A stretch of DNA of 64,000 bases from assembly GCA_025266875.1 (NCBI GenBank), contig JALLLT010000001.1, forward strand, positions 930,001 to 994,000, given 5' to 3'. The notes beneath the pieces were generated by a model. That model had not been told where the DNA came from, ran no database searches, and worked only from the letters and a program-made list of their open reading frames with translations. Positions 47,691 to 60,648 of this stretch are shown here, piece by piece. How positions within the stretch are numbered: the first letter of the stretch is position 1; every line of letters begins with the position of its first letter. The translations under genes and the position numbers were made by a program. Origin of the DNA: Fennellomyces sp. T-0311. Lineage: Eukaryota > Mucoromycota > Mucoromycetes > Mucorales > Lichtheimiaceae.

Positions 47691-49484
47691 TTATCTCTTT
47701 TCCTTAACGGTATAGTGTTTGCCGGAGAACATCCACTCATCACCGTCAATGCGACGGGCTTTTCCTGATCCACTGCCAGATGAAGAGTCTGTTGGTTCTA
47801 GAGCAAATGAAGACGCTTGGACTTTTGCACGCTCTCTCTCAAGGGCTTCTTGTTGTGTCTTTCTGTTGGCTGTTTCCAACTCCTCACCTAGTGATCCCGG
47901 GGTGCAAGCGTAAGTGAACCTCTGCCTATCCCGTTCCTCTTCCTCTTCTCGGGCGATGCGTCTCAATTTGTCAGTGAACGAATTGCCAGTGTTTGGCGAC
48001 GAGCTCGTCCAAAAGTCCCCTTCTTCCCATTGACTAGGAATTCGTGCTGGGCTCTTGCCTTTGTTCACAGATGGACTAGCTGCATTCCGCAACCGTGTGC
48101 TTCTTGTACTAGATTCATTCGATTGTTTCGCTGCTTGAATTTCTTCCCAGAACTTGTTGCTAACTTTGCTTCCATTCGGGGTTCTAGTTTAGCTGTTAGT
48201 TTCCAGCAAAAGCTAAGACATGATGGTACTTACTGAAATGTTTCGGTAGAACGCAGCTTGGCTTTAGGTATGTCACTGAGCACGTTGCGCATAGCGCTAC
48301 TAGGAGTACGAGGTGCCGAGCGACCAGCTGGAGTCTGCTCGGCAGAACTGTAAATATTGCGGAATTTGTAAAGTATGCATGCATTATTTCGAACCTTTGA
48401 GGGGTGTGCAGATCCTCGTCGCGGTGGTGTCCGTGTAGCGATATATGAGGCAGGTGGAGGAGGAGGCGGTGGTGGCGGCGGTGGTTCATCACGTGGCTGG
48501 GAAGCCGATGCAATTGATTGTGGAGGAGTTGGAGAGGATTGCGACCGCACAGGTGACGGTTGCGCAGAACAGTTATCTTGCGCGATAATCGACTCTAGAT
48601 TGTTGTGATGGCTTTTAAGCAATGGAGACACTCTGGGCGTCGCCTCCATACGCTGCGAGTGTCTCGTAACCGTTGACATATTACCAGGTTGGGCAAGTCT
48701 CTTTGTCTAGATACAACAAAAGCAATTCAGCATACAAAGAATCAATATACTGTACATTCTTACAATATTCCTGATTTCATCCAGTCGTCTCTGAAGCCTA
48801 TCGAGGCGCTCAAGCTCGCTACTTTTGAGTTCAATAGGCGATACCAGATGTAGTCTTGCTGGTTGCTTTGGGCGGACGGGAGATCGATACGCCTTTGAAA
48901 CCAGCTCTTCATCACCGCCAAAGTTGGAGGTGCGATCAGAATGATATACTGATCCATCCAGCGAAGGCGTGGGCTCTCTGGAGTCCATACTCTGCGTAGC
49001 TGAACCAAAGATGGATTCACGGTAGCGAAGTGGCGAGCGAGGTACCGACATAGGGTATACAGATGGTGGAAAGTTGTGACGAAGTGAGTGGCGTTCCAAC
49101 ACAGGTGTCAGCGAAGTACTCTCATCATCACTACTGGATGATCGTCGCTTCATGGGAACCACTTTTTCTGAATTATGTTTGATGATTTTATGATCCTAAA
49201 TGTTCAGATATTAGGTAAACGCGCTTCATTTAATTCCCCTGCGCATTCTTTACTTCTACTTGTTGTGCTGTTGAGCCAGTTGTCCATTTCTGAAATGATC
49301 CAAACAATCGTTGCCAATCGCGTGCCCCCTCTTTCTTAGCATATCGAACAGCATCAACGATTGGAGATAATGCACTGAATGTAGACACATTTTCACTAGG
49401 TGTCTCAGGAACATCGTCAGCAAAGTCATCGTATACGCTCTTGCGATATCCCGCCGCCGCCATCGTCGTCGTCGTCGTAGCCAT
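47691..49484 (-). CDS. Serine/proline-rich hypothetical protein, four exons
   Basis: Complement of exons 49254..49484, 48764..49195, 48234..48706 and 47691..48183; 542 aa with consistent phases. The N-terminus has a Thr run from a trinucleotide repeat (ACG). A conserved-looking aromatic block follows (AKKEGARDWQRLFGSFQKW). The middle is Ser/Arg/Pro-rich with a short coiled coil (LERLDRLQRRLDEIRNIV), and there is a run of 11 prolines. The C-terminal part has a charged helix (KLRRIAREEEEERDRQR) and ends GDEWMFSGKHYTVKEKR. Many SP/TP sites suggest regulation by proline-directed kinases. Family not recognised; a cytoskeletal or nuclear-envelope scaffold is conceivable. One internal GT..AG pair at 48359-48405 could be an alternative intron but would shift frame. 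Confidence 0.72.
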
Positions 49485-49931
49485 GGCAAATCCCTAGAAG
49501 AGAAAGAATTTTAAATTCACAACGCGTGCCGGAGACGGAAACTGCGCTTTACCCAATGCGATAACCGCCTGCGTTTTATTGTTCAACGAGCTACGTAGCG
49601 TTACCATTGAATTTACACAGTACTCGCATCACATAGTCAAAGAGAAAACGATCTCACTATGCTTATTCTCAAGATTTGGCTCCTTTCGAATCAATATAGC
49701 ACATAGCGGCGTACTCCTTCTGTAGTCAGCTACTATCATTTCGGGCATCCAGGAAAAGTTAGCATCACACAAAAAGAAGGAATAGATATAAAGCTTTTGT
49801 GATGTGTGTACTGATATCATGTTTATTAAGATTCTTCAGGTAAATATACCATAACTCACACTCAAACAACTATAGTAGCTCTGATTCTCATTGAAGGATG
49901 ATTGGCGATCGAGAGAAAAATGTTACTTACC
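49485..49931. other. Intergenic region
   Basis: Promoter of the Ser/Pro-rich gene on the left side, AT-rich sequence beyond. No gene supported. Confidence 0.35.
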
Positions 49932-50273
49932 ATCCTCCTGTCCTGCGGTGTCACGCTTCTCATCACTGACTTGACCTTTCTACTTGCCACCTTTGCTATT
50001 ACGTTCTTTACCACCTTCACTTTGAGTAGTCTTTTTCTTGGAAGTTTTTGAAGTGCTTGATTTACTTGACTGTTAATGATGAGGGTATTTGTTAGCTACA
50101 AACCACCGTGAAGTTGAGTGACAATATACCTTCTTGTCCATTATTATATATGTGTATCTGATGACAGCTGAGTCACCAAGTCGCGTATTTATATATTTTT
50201 CGATGCCGTGAGAACATGAAGGATAAAGCAGCTCCCATTTACCTAAACCTCGTGCAAACAGGACTTCTACCAT
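49932..50273 (-). pseudogene. Possible small Lys/Ser-rich protein or decayed gene
   Basis: An ATG at 50273 opens about 48 codons ending MDKK at a splice donor (GTATATTG). An acceptor (TTAACAG, near 50068) then continues a Lys/Ser-rich stretch (SSKSSTSKTSKKKTT) to a TAG at 49980-49982. Beyond the TAG the same frame stays coding-like (KGQVSDEKRDTAGQEDG) and runs into a GTAAGT donor near 49931. Either a stop has truncated an older gene or the model is wrong. No family recognised. Confidence 0.28.
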
Positions 50274-50279
50274 TAGCAA

Positions 50280-52954
50280 TTGCTATATTCTCAGGTGGAA
50301 AAAAGTTCATATAAAATAAAGGAAAAAAGAAGCACGTTGATGATTGGTTTCTTACAGTTTATAAGTAGACAAATGAACTATTCATGCACTCTTAATACTG
50401 CTCATGCTTAAAATAACTCTGGATACATAGGGTTGCTTTTCACGTACGTACCAGGGACTTTAATCCAAAAAAGCGTTCTATTGATAGCGAGATAATGTGG
50501 CACATTTCCTTTTCATTCAATGTGTATGTTTATGATAGCCGTTAGGCACAAAAGCCATATACACACATTATTGCAACGGCTGGTATGGAAATCAATTAAC
50601 GGCACTCGTCCATCAAATCGATCGATAATTGGTAAACGTAATTGCCTGTTAACATGTAAAATGACAGCATCAGATACTGCTGTAGTGTCAATACGTACGG
50701 TGTTCGCACACTCGGTGACATGGTTAATCACAAAATGAAAAGCGGAGCTACCATAACGTAGCCCAGAGACTAAAAGTTATATTAATGAATTTATACTGTT
50801 ATATATGACTGCGTAGTAGGCTTAACAAGTTTATCTTATCAATGGGTGAAGCGTGCTGTGTCCCGCGCCTTTCTCATGGACAGTCTTTTAATCATATATT
50901 GCCAAAATTGGCCTTATTTGACGACTTTGGAAGTCATTTATTCTAAAAGTCGGCAGGATAATTCATTACACGCAGCAGAAGAAAGTATCGTACTAGTACC
51001 AAAGGTACTTGACACACCCTTCCAGATTGAGATTATTTTATCATTCCGGTCATGTCCGATGTAAATAAGAGTGCCATGACCTTATAAACAAACCTGCTAT
51101 GGAAAATTATTTTGCAGATCAGTCAGCTGTTAGTTTTAGAGTTCAATATGAATATCCATTTCTACAGAATCCAGGGCGCTCTGCATAAGCTCATTCGAAA
51201 GAAAGGGATAATTATTCTGTATGTGTTATGACTTATTGCAACGGGCACATATGCTATCCTGGAAATGCAGTACAGATTTAAATAGAAATGCTAGCACTAT
51301 GTATGCGTAAAATGGGCTATAGTCTATATATGGTTTGAAAATATGCAATTAGGTACCTGGAGCTGTACTTGGTGCAATTTTGTAAACATCCAGGGATCGG
51401 CGTTCAGCTTTTCCCGTGCACTGAAGTTTTCTTACTCTTATATGGAGATAATTTTTTCTTTTGGATACAGTTCATCGATAAGTTTAAGTTTAGAAGACAC
51501 TGTTGACTATGACGACAGCTTAAGCATCCAGTGTCTCTTAGAAAGTTATTAATGTTTGTGGATCATTACTATGGGTTGGTTCATTATTCGCCCCCATTCT
51601 TCAACTTCCCCCACTGTGTTATGTAAATAATCGGTAAATTAAAGCCATTCGATCATGGAAGAACGCGCTAAAGCTAAAAATATTTTGACATTAACCAAAG
51701 GGAACCCCGAGCACACAGGCATCCACAAGGAGAAGTGACATTTTACCTCTGTACTACTGCAGATCAACAGTACCCTTCCTGAGATCAAATGACCTTGCAA
51801 TTTTAATAATAGTTTCTGCTAACCGATCTATGAAAATTCCGAGAAGTAGGTAACCGATTCATCACGATCGATCGGCGCACGACAAACAGTAGAGGTTTAG
51901 CAGCTGTTTGTAAAAATAAGCGTTACTTGTTTTTCAGTAGCGGACGGATGAACTGATGTCATTTACGGTATGCAAGGATCCTGTGCAGTACTCACGCCAC
52001 ACTTGTATATATTATATTATTAAAGGGGTCACATTACTGGGCCCTGATACTATGACGGTGCAGTACATATACTTTAGATCGTGACACCCCCAGCCATAGA
52101 AGTTGGTTTTGTGTAACATACAACCCTAAGGAGGTAACCAGGATGGTTTATTTAGCAGCAATAAACATACTTTGTATACAGAGCCTGGAAGAGAAACAAG
52201 TGCGCCATACGCAAAATTGCACAACTTAATACGCTTTTGATGTTCAAAATATACTACCTATTCGACCTTGCGGCGGAAATTTTTTAAAATCCCTTTAGGG
52301 AGCTAGAGATTGTTCCTATGATCATTCTCGATTCTTCGATGAAACGCCTGGAACAAAAATCTATTAGAAGAGCTCATTCCAGAAGAAAAGTGTTATCTCA
52401 GATGCTGGAAAAAACGGTAAACTTGACTACTTTCAGTCGAATCGGAGAGCTTTTAAGCATAACGTTATAAGTTGCTACCCTTTTAGGGTAATTTCGATCG
52501 TTTGGAGATCTGGAAAAGCGCGGAGGAGCTTTTGGATCGGGGACAGTTGGTGCTTGATCTTTTCAATCGACGACTGTGGCGGTGTTTAACCTGACAATCG
52601 AGAAGATTCTCATTGTTACACACTTTAACCAGAAATGGAAGTACGCCCCATAATTTCGTTTTTCCGTGTTGCATTCAAAACATTTTATTGGTCAAGACCA
52701 TGCAAAAAAACAGACACTCGCATCCCTCTGCCAAAGTTTGAGTGTTTCCAGCAAAGGGCACACAGCTCGGCGCTGGAAAAAAAATGTTGCCCTATTCACC
52801 TATTATTAGCGTTAAATGCTTAGTCCTTTCTGCTTTCTCCCGATTGGGCTATAAGCCAAAGTGGACACAGCGATTTTTATTCGTCCCTAATTTTTTTTTC
52901 ACTTACTTGCTTTCCTTCCTTTTTGTAACAACAGTTCTAGAGTCTGGCCCTTAT
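50280..52954. other. 2.7-kb region without a supported gene
   Basis: AT-rich with several short frames. None has a start, splice sites and composition together convincing. The last about 300 bases are C/T- and T-rich and probably the leader and promoter of the velvet gene. Confidence 0.4.
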
Positions 52955-55041
52955 ATGAGCCATTTTGACTCGTCGCAACCTCTAATTTTGACAGCCCCGA
53001 CTACAACCCGGCTACCAAAGTATGTGTATATCGATAACTTGCGATCTCGGAATCAACTGATGACAGGAATTAGGTCATTCGACTTGATCATTCGGCAGCA
53101 ACCCGTCCACTCTCGTATGTGCGGCGTTGGTGAACGAGGTATGCATGGCGATAGACAGGTATAAAGTGCCTAGACACTTATCGACATGCTTTTGTTTGTA
53201 CTCTAAGTTGATCGGAGACCCATTGATCCTCCTCCAATCGTACAGTTGAAGCTGATTGGGCAAAGTAACGATGAAATGTAAGCCTTTTGCTTGCCTAGCC
53301 CGTCTACGAACTTATCATCCTTTTTAAGATTACAATCCATCTCCCCTTATATCTTCCTTGTGGCTGTACTTGTGCCGGCAGATATTCAAGACGATGGACA
53401 TCTACAACTCGACTTTCACAGCAGGTTGACGATCGGTCGAACAGTCTCGTCGCTCTACTTGTTACGGGACCTCGACAACACCGAAGGTGCATTCTTCGTC
53501 TTTTCTGACATATCCGTACGCGCAGACGGTCATTATCGGCTTCGGGTGTGCCTTTTCGAAATAGTAGAGTAATAGAGTCATTATACCATTTTTTAACACC
53601 CAGAGAAAAAGCTGGCAGCTAACACAATAGTTCTCGCTTGCGCGTACTCTTGCAGATCAGGAGTCCACTATCGACGTGGATTGTTAACAGATCCCTTTAC
53701 AGTATACTCAGCAAAGAAGGTACTGTTAAAACTTCCTTCCTCCTCTGAACGATACATCGTGATTAATAAGGGATCTCAACTACTTTCTTTATCGCCCATG
53801 TAATTTTGTGCGTTTGGCGACCAAACAACAGTTTCCAGGAATGCACCTCTCTTGTCCCCTCGCTCGACACTTCGCTCAACAAGGATTAAAGATCCGTATA
53901 CGAAAGGAGTCACGTAAACGAAGCACAGGCAGCAGACGATATTCACGACAAGACGAGGATGACGACATGGGTAAGGGGAAACATTCTTGTTCTAAAGCAA
54001 GGAGTAAATATTCTATTTCCAAATAGAAGACAGCAGTAGCGAAAGTCGTCCAGGTCTAACTACAAGAGAATCTGATGAATCATACTCGTCGGTTAATGAC
54101 TCGCCCGCAGTTGAAGAATCACGGCCAATTTTAGTAGATCTCGGCGCACACTGCTCAACTGCTAGTAATAGTAGCAACAACAGCAGTATAACATATCGAC
54201 GCGTTAGCAACGGTACAATGATACTTGACGAGCGTTCCTGCAAGCGACGACACACTTACAATCCAATTAATGACCCAGATTCATCCACAGGAAAGATGCT
54301 TCGTCTGGTAGCATCCGATTCAACACCAGGCACGTCTGCTGATCCAAAAGTTTATGAACGTCCGCGAATACAACAAGGTATTACTGCAGCAATTCATAAT
54401 ATATGACTTAACTATAACTGTTTGATCCATTAGGTATCGGAACCTCATCTAGAGTCAGGCTGGTTGACTTGCTACATCCAAATTTACCTGATAATCCAAC
54501 ATTCGACGACAACGGTCAATTAATGTCTTCTATAACCCCTGTTTCTTCCCATACATCTATCACTGGCGAAGGCTCGCAATACCAGTTGATGGATACTAGA
54601 CGAGCATCAAGAACCGAGGTTGCCGCGCAGGCTGCTTCAGAGTTCAATTGGCGCCTTCCTCCTATTGCATACGACGATCCCACCTATTCCTCTTCATCTA
54701 CCAGCACGCCATTGTACGAACAGTCTCAACGTAACGAATTACTTCGACATCCTTATCAATACGAAACCCCAACCTCGCTCGCCTCCTCGTCGAATCCATC
54801 GACATTGTCACATAATCATCCAATGTACTCTTCATCTAATCCAAACACAGTCATCACCGGAGATGCTCGACCCGATCGCCCCGAAATTATTTTATATGGC
54901 GAATCGACTTTAACCAACCGGCCGCCGCGTGAGCACTTGGTTCTTCCGTCTTTGCGAGAACATTTTGGAGAATTGGCCGTTCCCCCACATGAAGATAAAA
55001 GTAATTCCAAAACACCAGAGCAACCGATCGGGAGACAATAA
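52955..55041 (+). CDS. Velvet-family regulator, seven exons
   Basis: Exons 52955..53138, 53208..53277, 53329..53568, 53656..53719, 53832..53970, 54027..54377 and 54434..55041; 551 aa. The velvet domain (about residues 30-240) is spread over five exons. It shows FDLIIRQQPVHSRMCGVGE, DRRPIDPPPIVQL assembled across intron 1, SPYIFLVAVL, DGHYRLRVCLFE and FPGMHLSCPLARHFAQQG followed by a basic RIRKESRKR run. Velvet proteins bind DNA through an NF-kB-like fold and, as homo- or heterodimers, couple development, sporulation and secondary metabolism. The 310-residue C-terminal part is Ser/Pro/Asn-rich and disordered. The short loops look closer to VosA/VelB than to VeA; this is inference. Confidence 0.93.
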
Positions 55042-55544
55042 TTGTGTTGCTGGACCACTGTATACCAATGAATATGCACACATACACACACAACATTTGG
55101 ATAGAATTGATGATTGCGAAGGCCATACAACTTCATACTCCAATAAGGTTGACTGCCAATATATGTGGTGCCCATTTTTTGCGTTACTTCCATAATTTTT
55201 AGTCTCTCTTCTATTTGCATAATAATGTGAATGACATTCCACGAATCCTGCACACACGACGCGTAAAGAACGTCTTTCGTGCAGTCATGTTTATGATAAC
55301 CTGCCGTTATGCAGATATTAAATCATACCCATTATCCAGCGGCATGACAACTAACACATAATCATGTCGCCACACTATTGGACTTTACCACAATCTTGGT
55401 TCCAAATAACTTAATCGAACCAGGGATTATTGCGCGGAGATGAACTCCTTGGCCCTAGGGGAATTATGTGCATGACTGGATGAATCAGATTTATAAAAGG
55501 AAGGGTAGAATATATTCGAGTCTATTAAGGGCAATTTTTTTTCG
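55042..55544. other. Convergent intergenic region
   Basis: 3' flanks of the velvet gene (+) and the small membrane protein gene (-). No gene or repeat recognised beyond a short CA run near 55080. Confidence 0.4.
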
Positions 55545-56024
55545 CTATGGTGATGCATTCTTTCTAGTTTCCATGGAAGCCTGTTCTGCTGCCAACCGAG
55601 AACGTGCGCGTTCCTCCCTTTCTTGCTGCTCCTCTTTCATTTTTGTGTGTTCTGCGCCGAATCGTCGCTCGCGATCGCTGTATTGATCGCGGTAGAATGC
55701 TTCTGCATCGCCATTACTATGCGAAGCGGCAGGTATCGGTCGGTGCGTCCGTTTTTCGTACGCTTAAACAATAATGAGTATACAACGTTGGACAGTGACT
55801 GAGTTGGCTTTACCCCAATAGCCTGCGTAGAGAGTGCCCGCAGCAGCCATTGCAAAGCCACCTCGACGAGCAAAGGTCTTGATTTTATTCATTTTCTCAG
55901 CATGTTCAGAAGATCCGGGAGGACCAATCGCCACTGGTTCTAAACGATCCAAAATGACTTTAATGCCGTAAATTGAGGCACCTCCAAGGACTGCCAGTAG
56001 CAATGGCGGCAAGCGTGGAATCAT
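55545..56024 (-). CDS. Small membrane protein, possibly mitochondrial, two exons
   Basis: Complement of exons 55814..56024 and 55545..55762 (GTAAAGC..TTTAAG intron); 142 aa from the ATG at 56024. An N-terminal hydrophobic helix (LPPLLLAVLGGASIYGIKVIL) and a second one (GGFAMAAAGTLYAGYW) flank a charged segment. The C-terminal half is a long, highly charged helix (RERRFGAEHTKMKEEQQE). Glycine-containing helices and a basic start without acidic residues are compatible with a mitochondrial inner-membrane protein. No family recognised. Confidence 0.7.
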
Positions 56025-56225
56025 GGTTGAGATAATAGCGCGCGAGGCTGGGGTACGTTGCACCAAGCCAAGTCACCCAAATGTGTACTTTATTTTGATG
56101 GCTACTTTGAACATATCAGCCTACTTCCCTATTAAAATAGCTTCTTTAAAACGTAAGGGAGGAGTGCCCTCTGTGTGTATGCTTAGTGGTATATAAATAT
56201 TATGCTGTAGTAATGGATGTTGTTG

Positions 56226-58744
56226 TCATTGTGCATGTTTGCTGTCCTGATGATTACTGACGTTTTGTGTATCTTTTGCGATGGTAACACTTGTTGTTAA
56301 GGTTCTTGTGGTCAGCTCGCCGGTCTCGATGTCAACAGAAGCAGTCTCTGTTTCCGATGCGGCTTTGTCGTCTTGTGTCACCCTTGACTTTTCTTCCTTT
56401 CCTTCAGCACGATGCCGACCAAGGAACTTCATCTTTTTGATAAACAGTGTTGCAACGAATCCGAGCCCAGCCGCCACAAGTGGAAGAATGAAAACGGTAC
56501 GCAAGGCTGCCATATAGCATTGGACGATCGGACCGTGCACATTCTCTGGCAGATCACGGACGTACAAATAGTTTCGGAGTGCGCCATATTCCTCAGCAAC
56601 AGCCTAGGGTATTGGTCACTTGAGTAATGCAGCAGGTATAAAGCAATCGAATCTTACAAGTATTTCGGGGTCAACGCGCGAGAATTGGTTGGTCAAAAAT
56701 AGTTGGAAAAGTGTCTGGAAAATCGCGATTCCCTATCAGCGACGTAACGTGTGAAAAACAATGCTCATGAAAAAATCCCACAGATTTGCTTCGTACCACC
56801 GAGGACGCCAGCATCATAAAGAAATTAAGCTGAGTATGCGTGTAAAAAATTAACATTAATGCTGACAACGTGAGACCAGTAACGTGAGAGATGCTTACCA
56901 ACGTAGTTGCCACAGCGATATATTCCTTTGCTGCTATTTTTTGCACCGACAGAATCGCATTTTGCTGGGATAATCCAAACGCAAAACCTGTAGCGCATAA
57001 ATTCCTTAGTAAGCCGAATTCATACGTTGATAACAGTCTTGATTTACCGCAGAAGACCAGATAACCAGCTTGTTGGCCCCAATTACTATTTTCGTCGACA
57101 GTGTAAAATAAGCCGTATCCTAGCAAATTGGATGCTGCTGCTACGACCAAAAAATATTTCATATATGGCACGTATTTTCCAATTAAGAAGCTACTGCCGA
57201 TTGATCCAGCAATAAGCAGTACCATGTATGGAATAAGCCGGATTCCTGAAGCGGTACTAGAAGCGCCAAAGACTGACTGGTAAAGCACCGGGCCGAAATA
57301 TAGAGTTCCGATAAAGCTTAATTAATTGAATAAAGTCAGCACAATACTGTGTCGGTGTTGCCGGTTAATGATGCGTACCTTAAGCCAAGGCACATCACAT
57401 AGATGTACACTGTAAGAATGGCTGGGTTAAGAACAACCTCTTTTGGCATAAGCTAGATTGGAGATATTAGACAACGATATCTATCAACAATTAGATAATC
57501 TTTAAAAGAAAGCTTACCGGCTCGCGTGCTATCCAGCCTTCGGCGATAATAAGACCAGCGAGTGACACAGCCGCGCCCACGAATGAGCCATAAGAATGGG
57601 GGTCGCGCCAACCCAGACCACTTCCCCAATTGAGACCCAATAGGAGACAGCAGACAAACGACATGGCAAAAATTGTTCCGTACCAATCAACTCTTTTCAT
57701 TTTGGACCAGAAACTGCTCATTGGGATATCTGCTGGTTCGCTGAACAAAAAGGTGGTCACAGTAATAGAAAATCCACCTAGAATGACATTAAGCCAGAAA
57801 TCCCATCGCCAGGTTAACTTGTCGACGAATGCACCGCCTGCGTTATAAAAAAACAGTCGTGAATATACGATATACAATATGCATGGAGAAAACCAACCAA
57901 TAAGAGGACCAATGACGCTAGATAGACCGTAAATTACTGATAGTACAGCTTGGAAGCGTGGTCGTAAATGAAGAGGTGCGATCTATTAACAGTTGGTTGG
58001 TTTAATTCTTCTGGAATGTTATATCAATGCGGAGAAGTCTCTTACGTCGCTAATAATGACAAACAGCATGCTTATAATGGCTCCAGCACCAAAACCTTGT
58101 ACGACACGACCGGCAATCAAACCATTCATTGTTGGAGTAAGCGCATTGATGAGCGAGCCCATGGTAAAGAAGAACATGCCAAAAAGTACAATTGGTTTTC
58201 TACGTACGTTTACTGTTGGTAAAAGATTTACTCAATCAACTTCTTTGGCTTACCTGCCAAATACATCAGAGAACTGTAAAAAGCTTTTTAGTCAAATTAT
58301 TTTGTATTAATCCAGTTGGTTCATTATCCTTACCTTGCCAGCCAATGCTTGAAACGCATTCATAGCTACAAGATATCCTGTTGCAATCCATGTTTGGTTT
58401 TCAATAGAATCTAGTTCGGTAGCAATGATGTTCATAGCAGGAGCCACCACTGTAGTATTAAGAGAAACCATAAACATGCCCATCAAAAGACCGAATAACA
58501 GAACAACAAAGCGTGTTCGTCTGATGATCTTTTCGGTTAAGGACAGGGTAGGCGGAGGCGTCAGAGGCTGACTTTTACTCTTTTCTTCATCAGCATTTTT
58601 CTCAACTATGGACGCAACTTTTTCTATGTCTACAGTTGTATGTTCGATCGATCGACCACTATTACTTGTGGAGAGTGTTGTCGATGAATCGCGAGCTTTT
58701 TTTTGTGATGTGATCGTTTTGGTATCGTCGTTATTAGATGGCAT
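56226..58744 (-). CDS. MFS multidrug transporter, DHA2-like (14 TM), ten exons
   Basis: Complement of exons 58334..58744, 58254..58273, 58046..58199, 57898..57982, 57518..57837, 57379..57452, 57048..57316, 56797..56987, 56658..56714 and 56226..56603; 652 aa, every phase consistent. About 80 cytosolic residues precede TM1 (LLFGLLMGMFMVSLNTTVV, the D1-type motif of drug:H+ antiporters). The loop after TM2 reads FSDVFGRKP, assembled from a 20-bp exon, which matches the MFS motif A (G-x-LaDr-x-GrkP). Motif C-like GxxxGPLIGG lies in TM5. Around 14 hydrophobic segments and an acidic tail follow. Likely exports toxic compounds or siderophores using the proton gradient. Confidence 0.92.
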
Positions 58745-60004
58745 GGTTTTGAACGAAGGGAAAAAGAAAATCCTTATGTTGCAACATGTTGCCTACTTTT
58801 ATAGGATTCTTCTGAGCCTGTGATCTGTGCTACTCCACACTGACTTCTGGCTAAAACTTGCGCCGCTTTACCTTACCAAGACTTTTGTCCAAAAGCACCC
58901 ACTTTGGTCGTAGCAAATCACACAATACTCATGCTATATTTTTTCTGTTCTTCTGTTCTTTCCATTATCGTTGAAATGTGATAGATACACTTGTTTGATT
59001 GCTGTCGATCTATTGAAAGATACCCTTTTCCGGATCAGGATGATCAATCATTTTTTCTTCATTACTAATCATGCTACTATGTGTCAAGAATTTTGCGAAA
59101 AGCGGGGAAGTGACCGATGGTTCGAGGCACAGACTGACCGGAGATATCGTGTGGTTTCACACTGGGATAGCGATCCGCATAGAATGGTCAACACAACGGC
59201 ACCATAATGACCGTTTGTCATGAGGTAGTACAGATGAAATCCGAGAAACCTTCCATGGCTTTTCTTTTCCCCTTCTTATTATCGTTTTTCCTGGCAAAGC
59301 TCTTTTCGCAAAAGCGCATGGTCAAAGAAATCAAAATCCATTGGACGCTGAACAGTTAAAAAGGACCACTTTGATCTGGGTTCGGTGGATCATATGATAG
59401 CAATAATTCTGGCATATTCTTTAGGGAAATATGCCCATAAATGTTATTTTGTTTTACCATCGTTACTTTCATGTGCGTAGGGATACAAAACAATGAATGG
59501 TTTTAAGTGTCTACTTCTCTCTCTTAGACTACGATACTTCAGCGTTCTCTGCGGTTGATCTGGTGTATTATTCCTTGGCCATTGTTCCGCAAGACGTACT
59601 TTGAAAAATCGCCCATTTTGGAAGGTGCGTGGTTTGACGCGACTTTTGTTCCCCAGATCTGGTGTGGATGTACGGCAATTTATTGTATCTACCAGACAGT
59701 GGATCGAGCCCGCCAAAGTATGAATAGGATCTTAATGTGAATTTAACTGCATTCTCTTCAAATGGGAGAATTCAATATCTTGTTGATCCAACTGAACGCC
59801 CATCAGTCAGCACCAGCCCCCTTGTTACACATGTTTTGTCATCACAGTTTTGCCACTTGAGTAAAGTTAAACCCCGTCAACATTCTAAGTAATCCGCATG
59901 AAATCGGACCCCCGGATCAGCACCGTTTGCTTTTACGAAAGGCGAGACTCGGTGACCAACCATACGCTAATGCTACTTGAAACCGGCTAAAAAGGTTTGT
60001 AGAT
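58745..60004. other. Intergenic region with a possible unassigned exon
   Basis: Contains the MFS promoter. One candidate coding stretch is annotated separately at 59532-59740; the rest shows no supported gene. Confidence 0.4.
59532..59740 (+). CDS. Possible terminal exon of a small membrane protein
   Basis: After a good acceptor (TCTCTCTTAG|ACTACG) an open frame of 68 codons reads TTILQRSLRLIWCIIPWPLF, then a charged segment, then IWCGCTAIYCIYQ and stops at TGA 59738-59740. Upstream, a frame from an ATG near 59232 (MKSEKPSMAFLFPFLLSFFL) resembles a signal or anchor exon, but no strong donor joins the two. The composition is more protein-like than the surrounding DNA. Tentative. Confidence 0.3.
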
Positions 60005-60447
60005 ATGTATAATGCTTATCCTCGTCGTGTTGAAGATAACTATGTTCTAATTCAAGGTGAGTACAATTAATCCAAATATATCTTAGCATGCGTGCTCAAA
60101 ACATTTCTGGCAGTATAATATTCATTTCCGATCACCCGTATAATTATAATTTCGTTGGGATATATTTCAACTTTCCTTTCATTGTTGCCTATAGCAAAAG
60201 CAAAGTAATCTTAAACATGAATAAGTATGATAGATTGTCCTGTCAGGGGTATTTAATGACTTGAACAGATGCAGTACCAGGCCAAACTCATAAACTTGTT
60301 GACGTACTAATGCATCAACAAAACACCCATGCGGGCGTACCTGCAGGTGGTATTGGACCTGGCCAATTGGCTCCTTTACTATTCAGACCGCTTGCCACCG
60401 AATGGCCCCTTGTCTACGATGTGCTTAGCAACACAGGCTCCTTTTAA
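60005..60447 (+). CDS. Small two-exon hypothetical protein
   Basis: Exons 60005..60056 and 60269..60447 (GTGAGT..GAACAG intron of 212 bp), 76 aa: starts MYNAYPRRVEDNYVLIQ, contains HKLVDVLMHQQ and a Gly/Pro segment (GVPAGGIGPGQLAP), and ends YDVLSNTGSF. No signal peptide, TM segment or known motif. Start, strong splice sites and stop all fit, but the protein is short and unrecognised, so the call is moderate. Confidence 0.5.
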
Positions 60448-60648
60448 TAAAATTGAATTATAGTGGTAAAAAAAACAAGGAGATCAACAGAAAAGGGGTT
60501 GATGGAAGGGCAATCCAGGAGCTACAAGAAAAAAAAAGCTCGCGTACATTTATAAAATCGTTCATTTTGCCACCTCCTCTTACTTTTTTTTCGTTCATAC
60601 AGACAAGGACGTGCGCTTTAGTGTCTGTGTTATACCTAGTTTTGTACC

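Noticed and set aside
48359..48405. GT..AG pair within the third exon of the Ser/Pro-rich gene as an intron
   Set aside because: Its 47-bp length would shift the frame and destroy the following open sequence; continuous reading fits better.
50513..50738. Overlapping 72-codon frames on both strands
   Set aside because: Neither has a domain, splice partner or convincing composition; overlap on both strands suggests chance.
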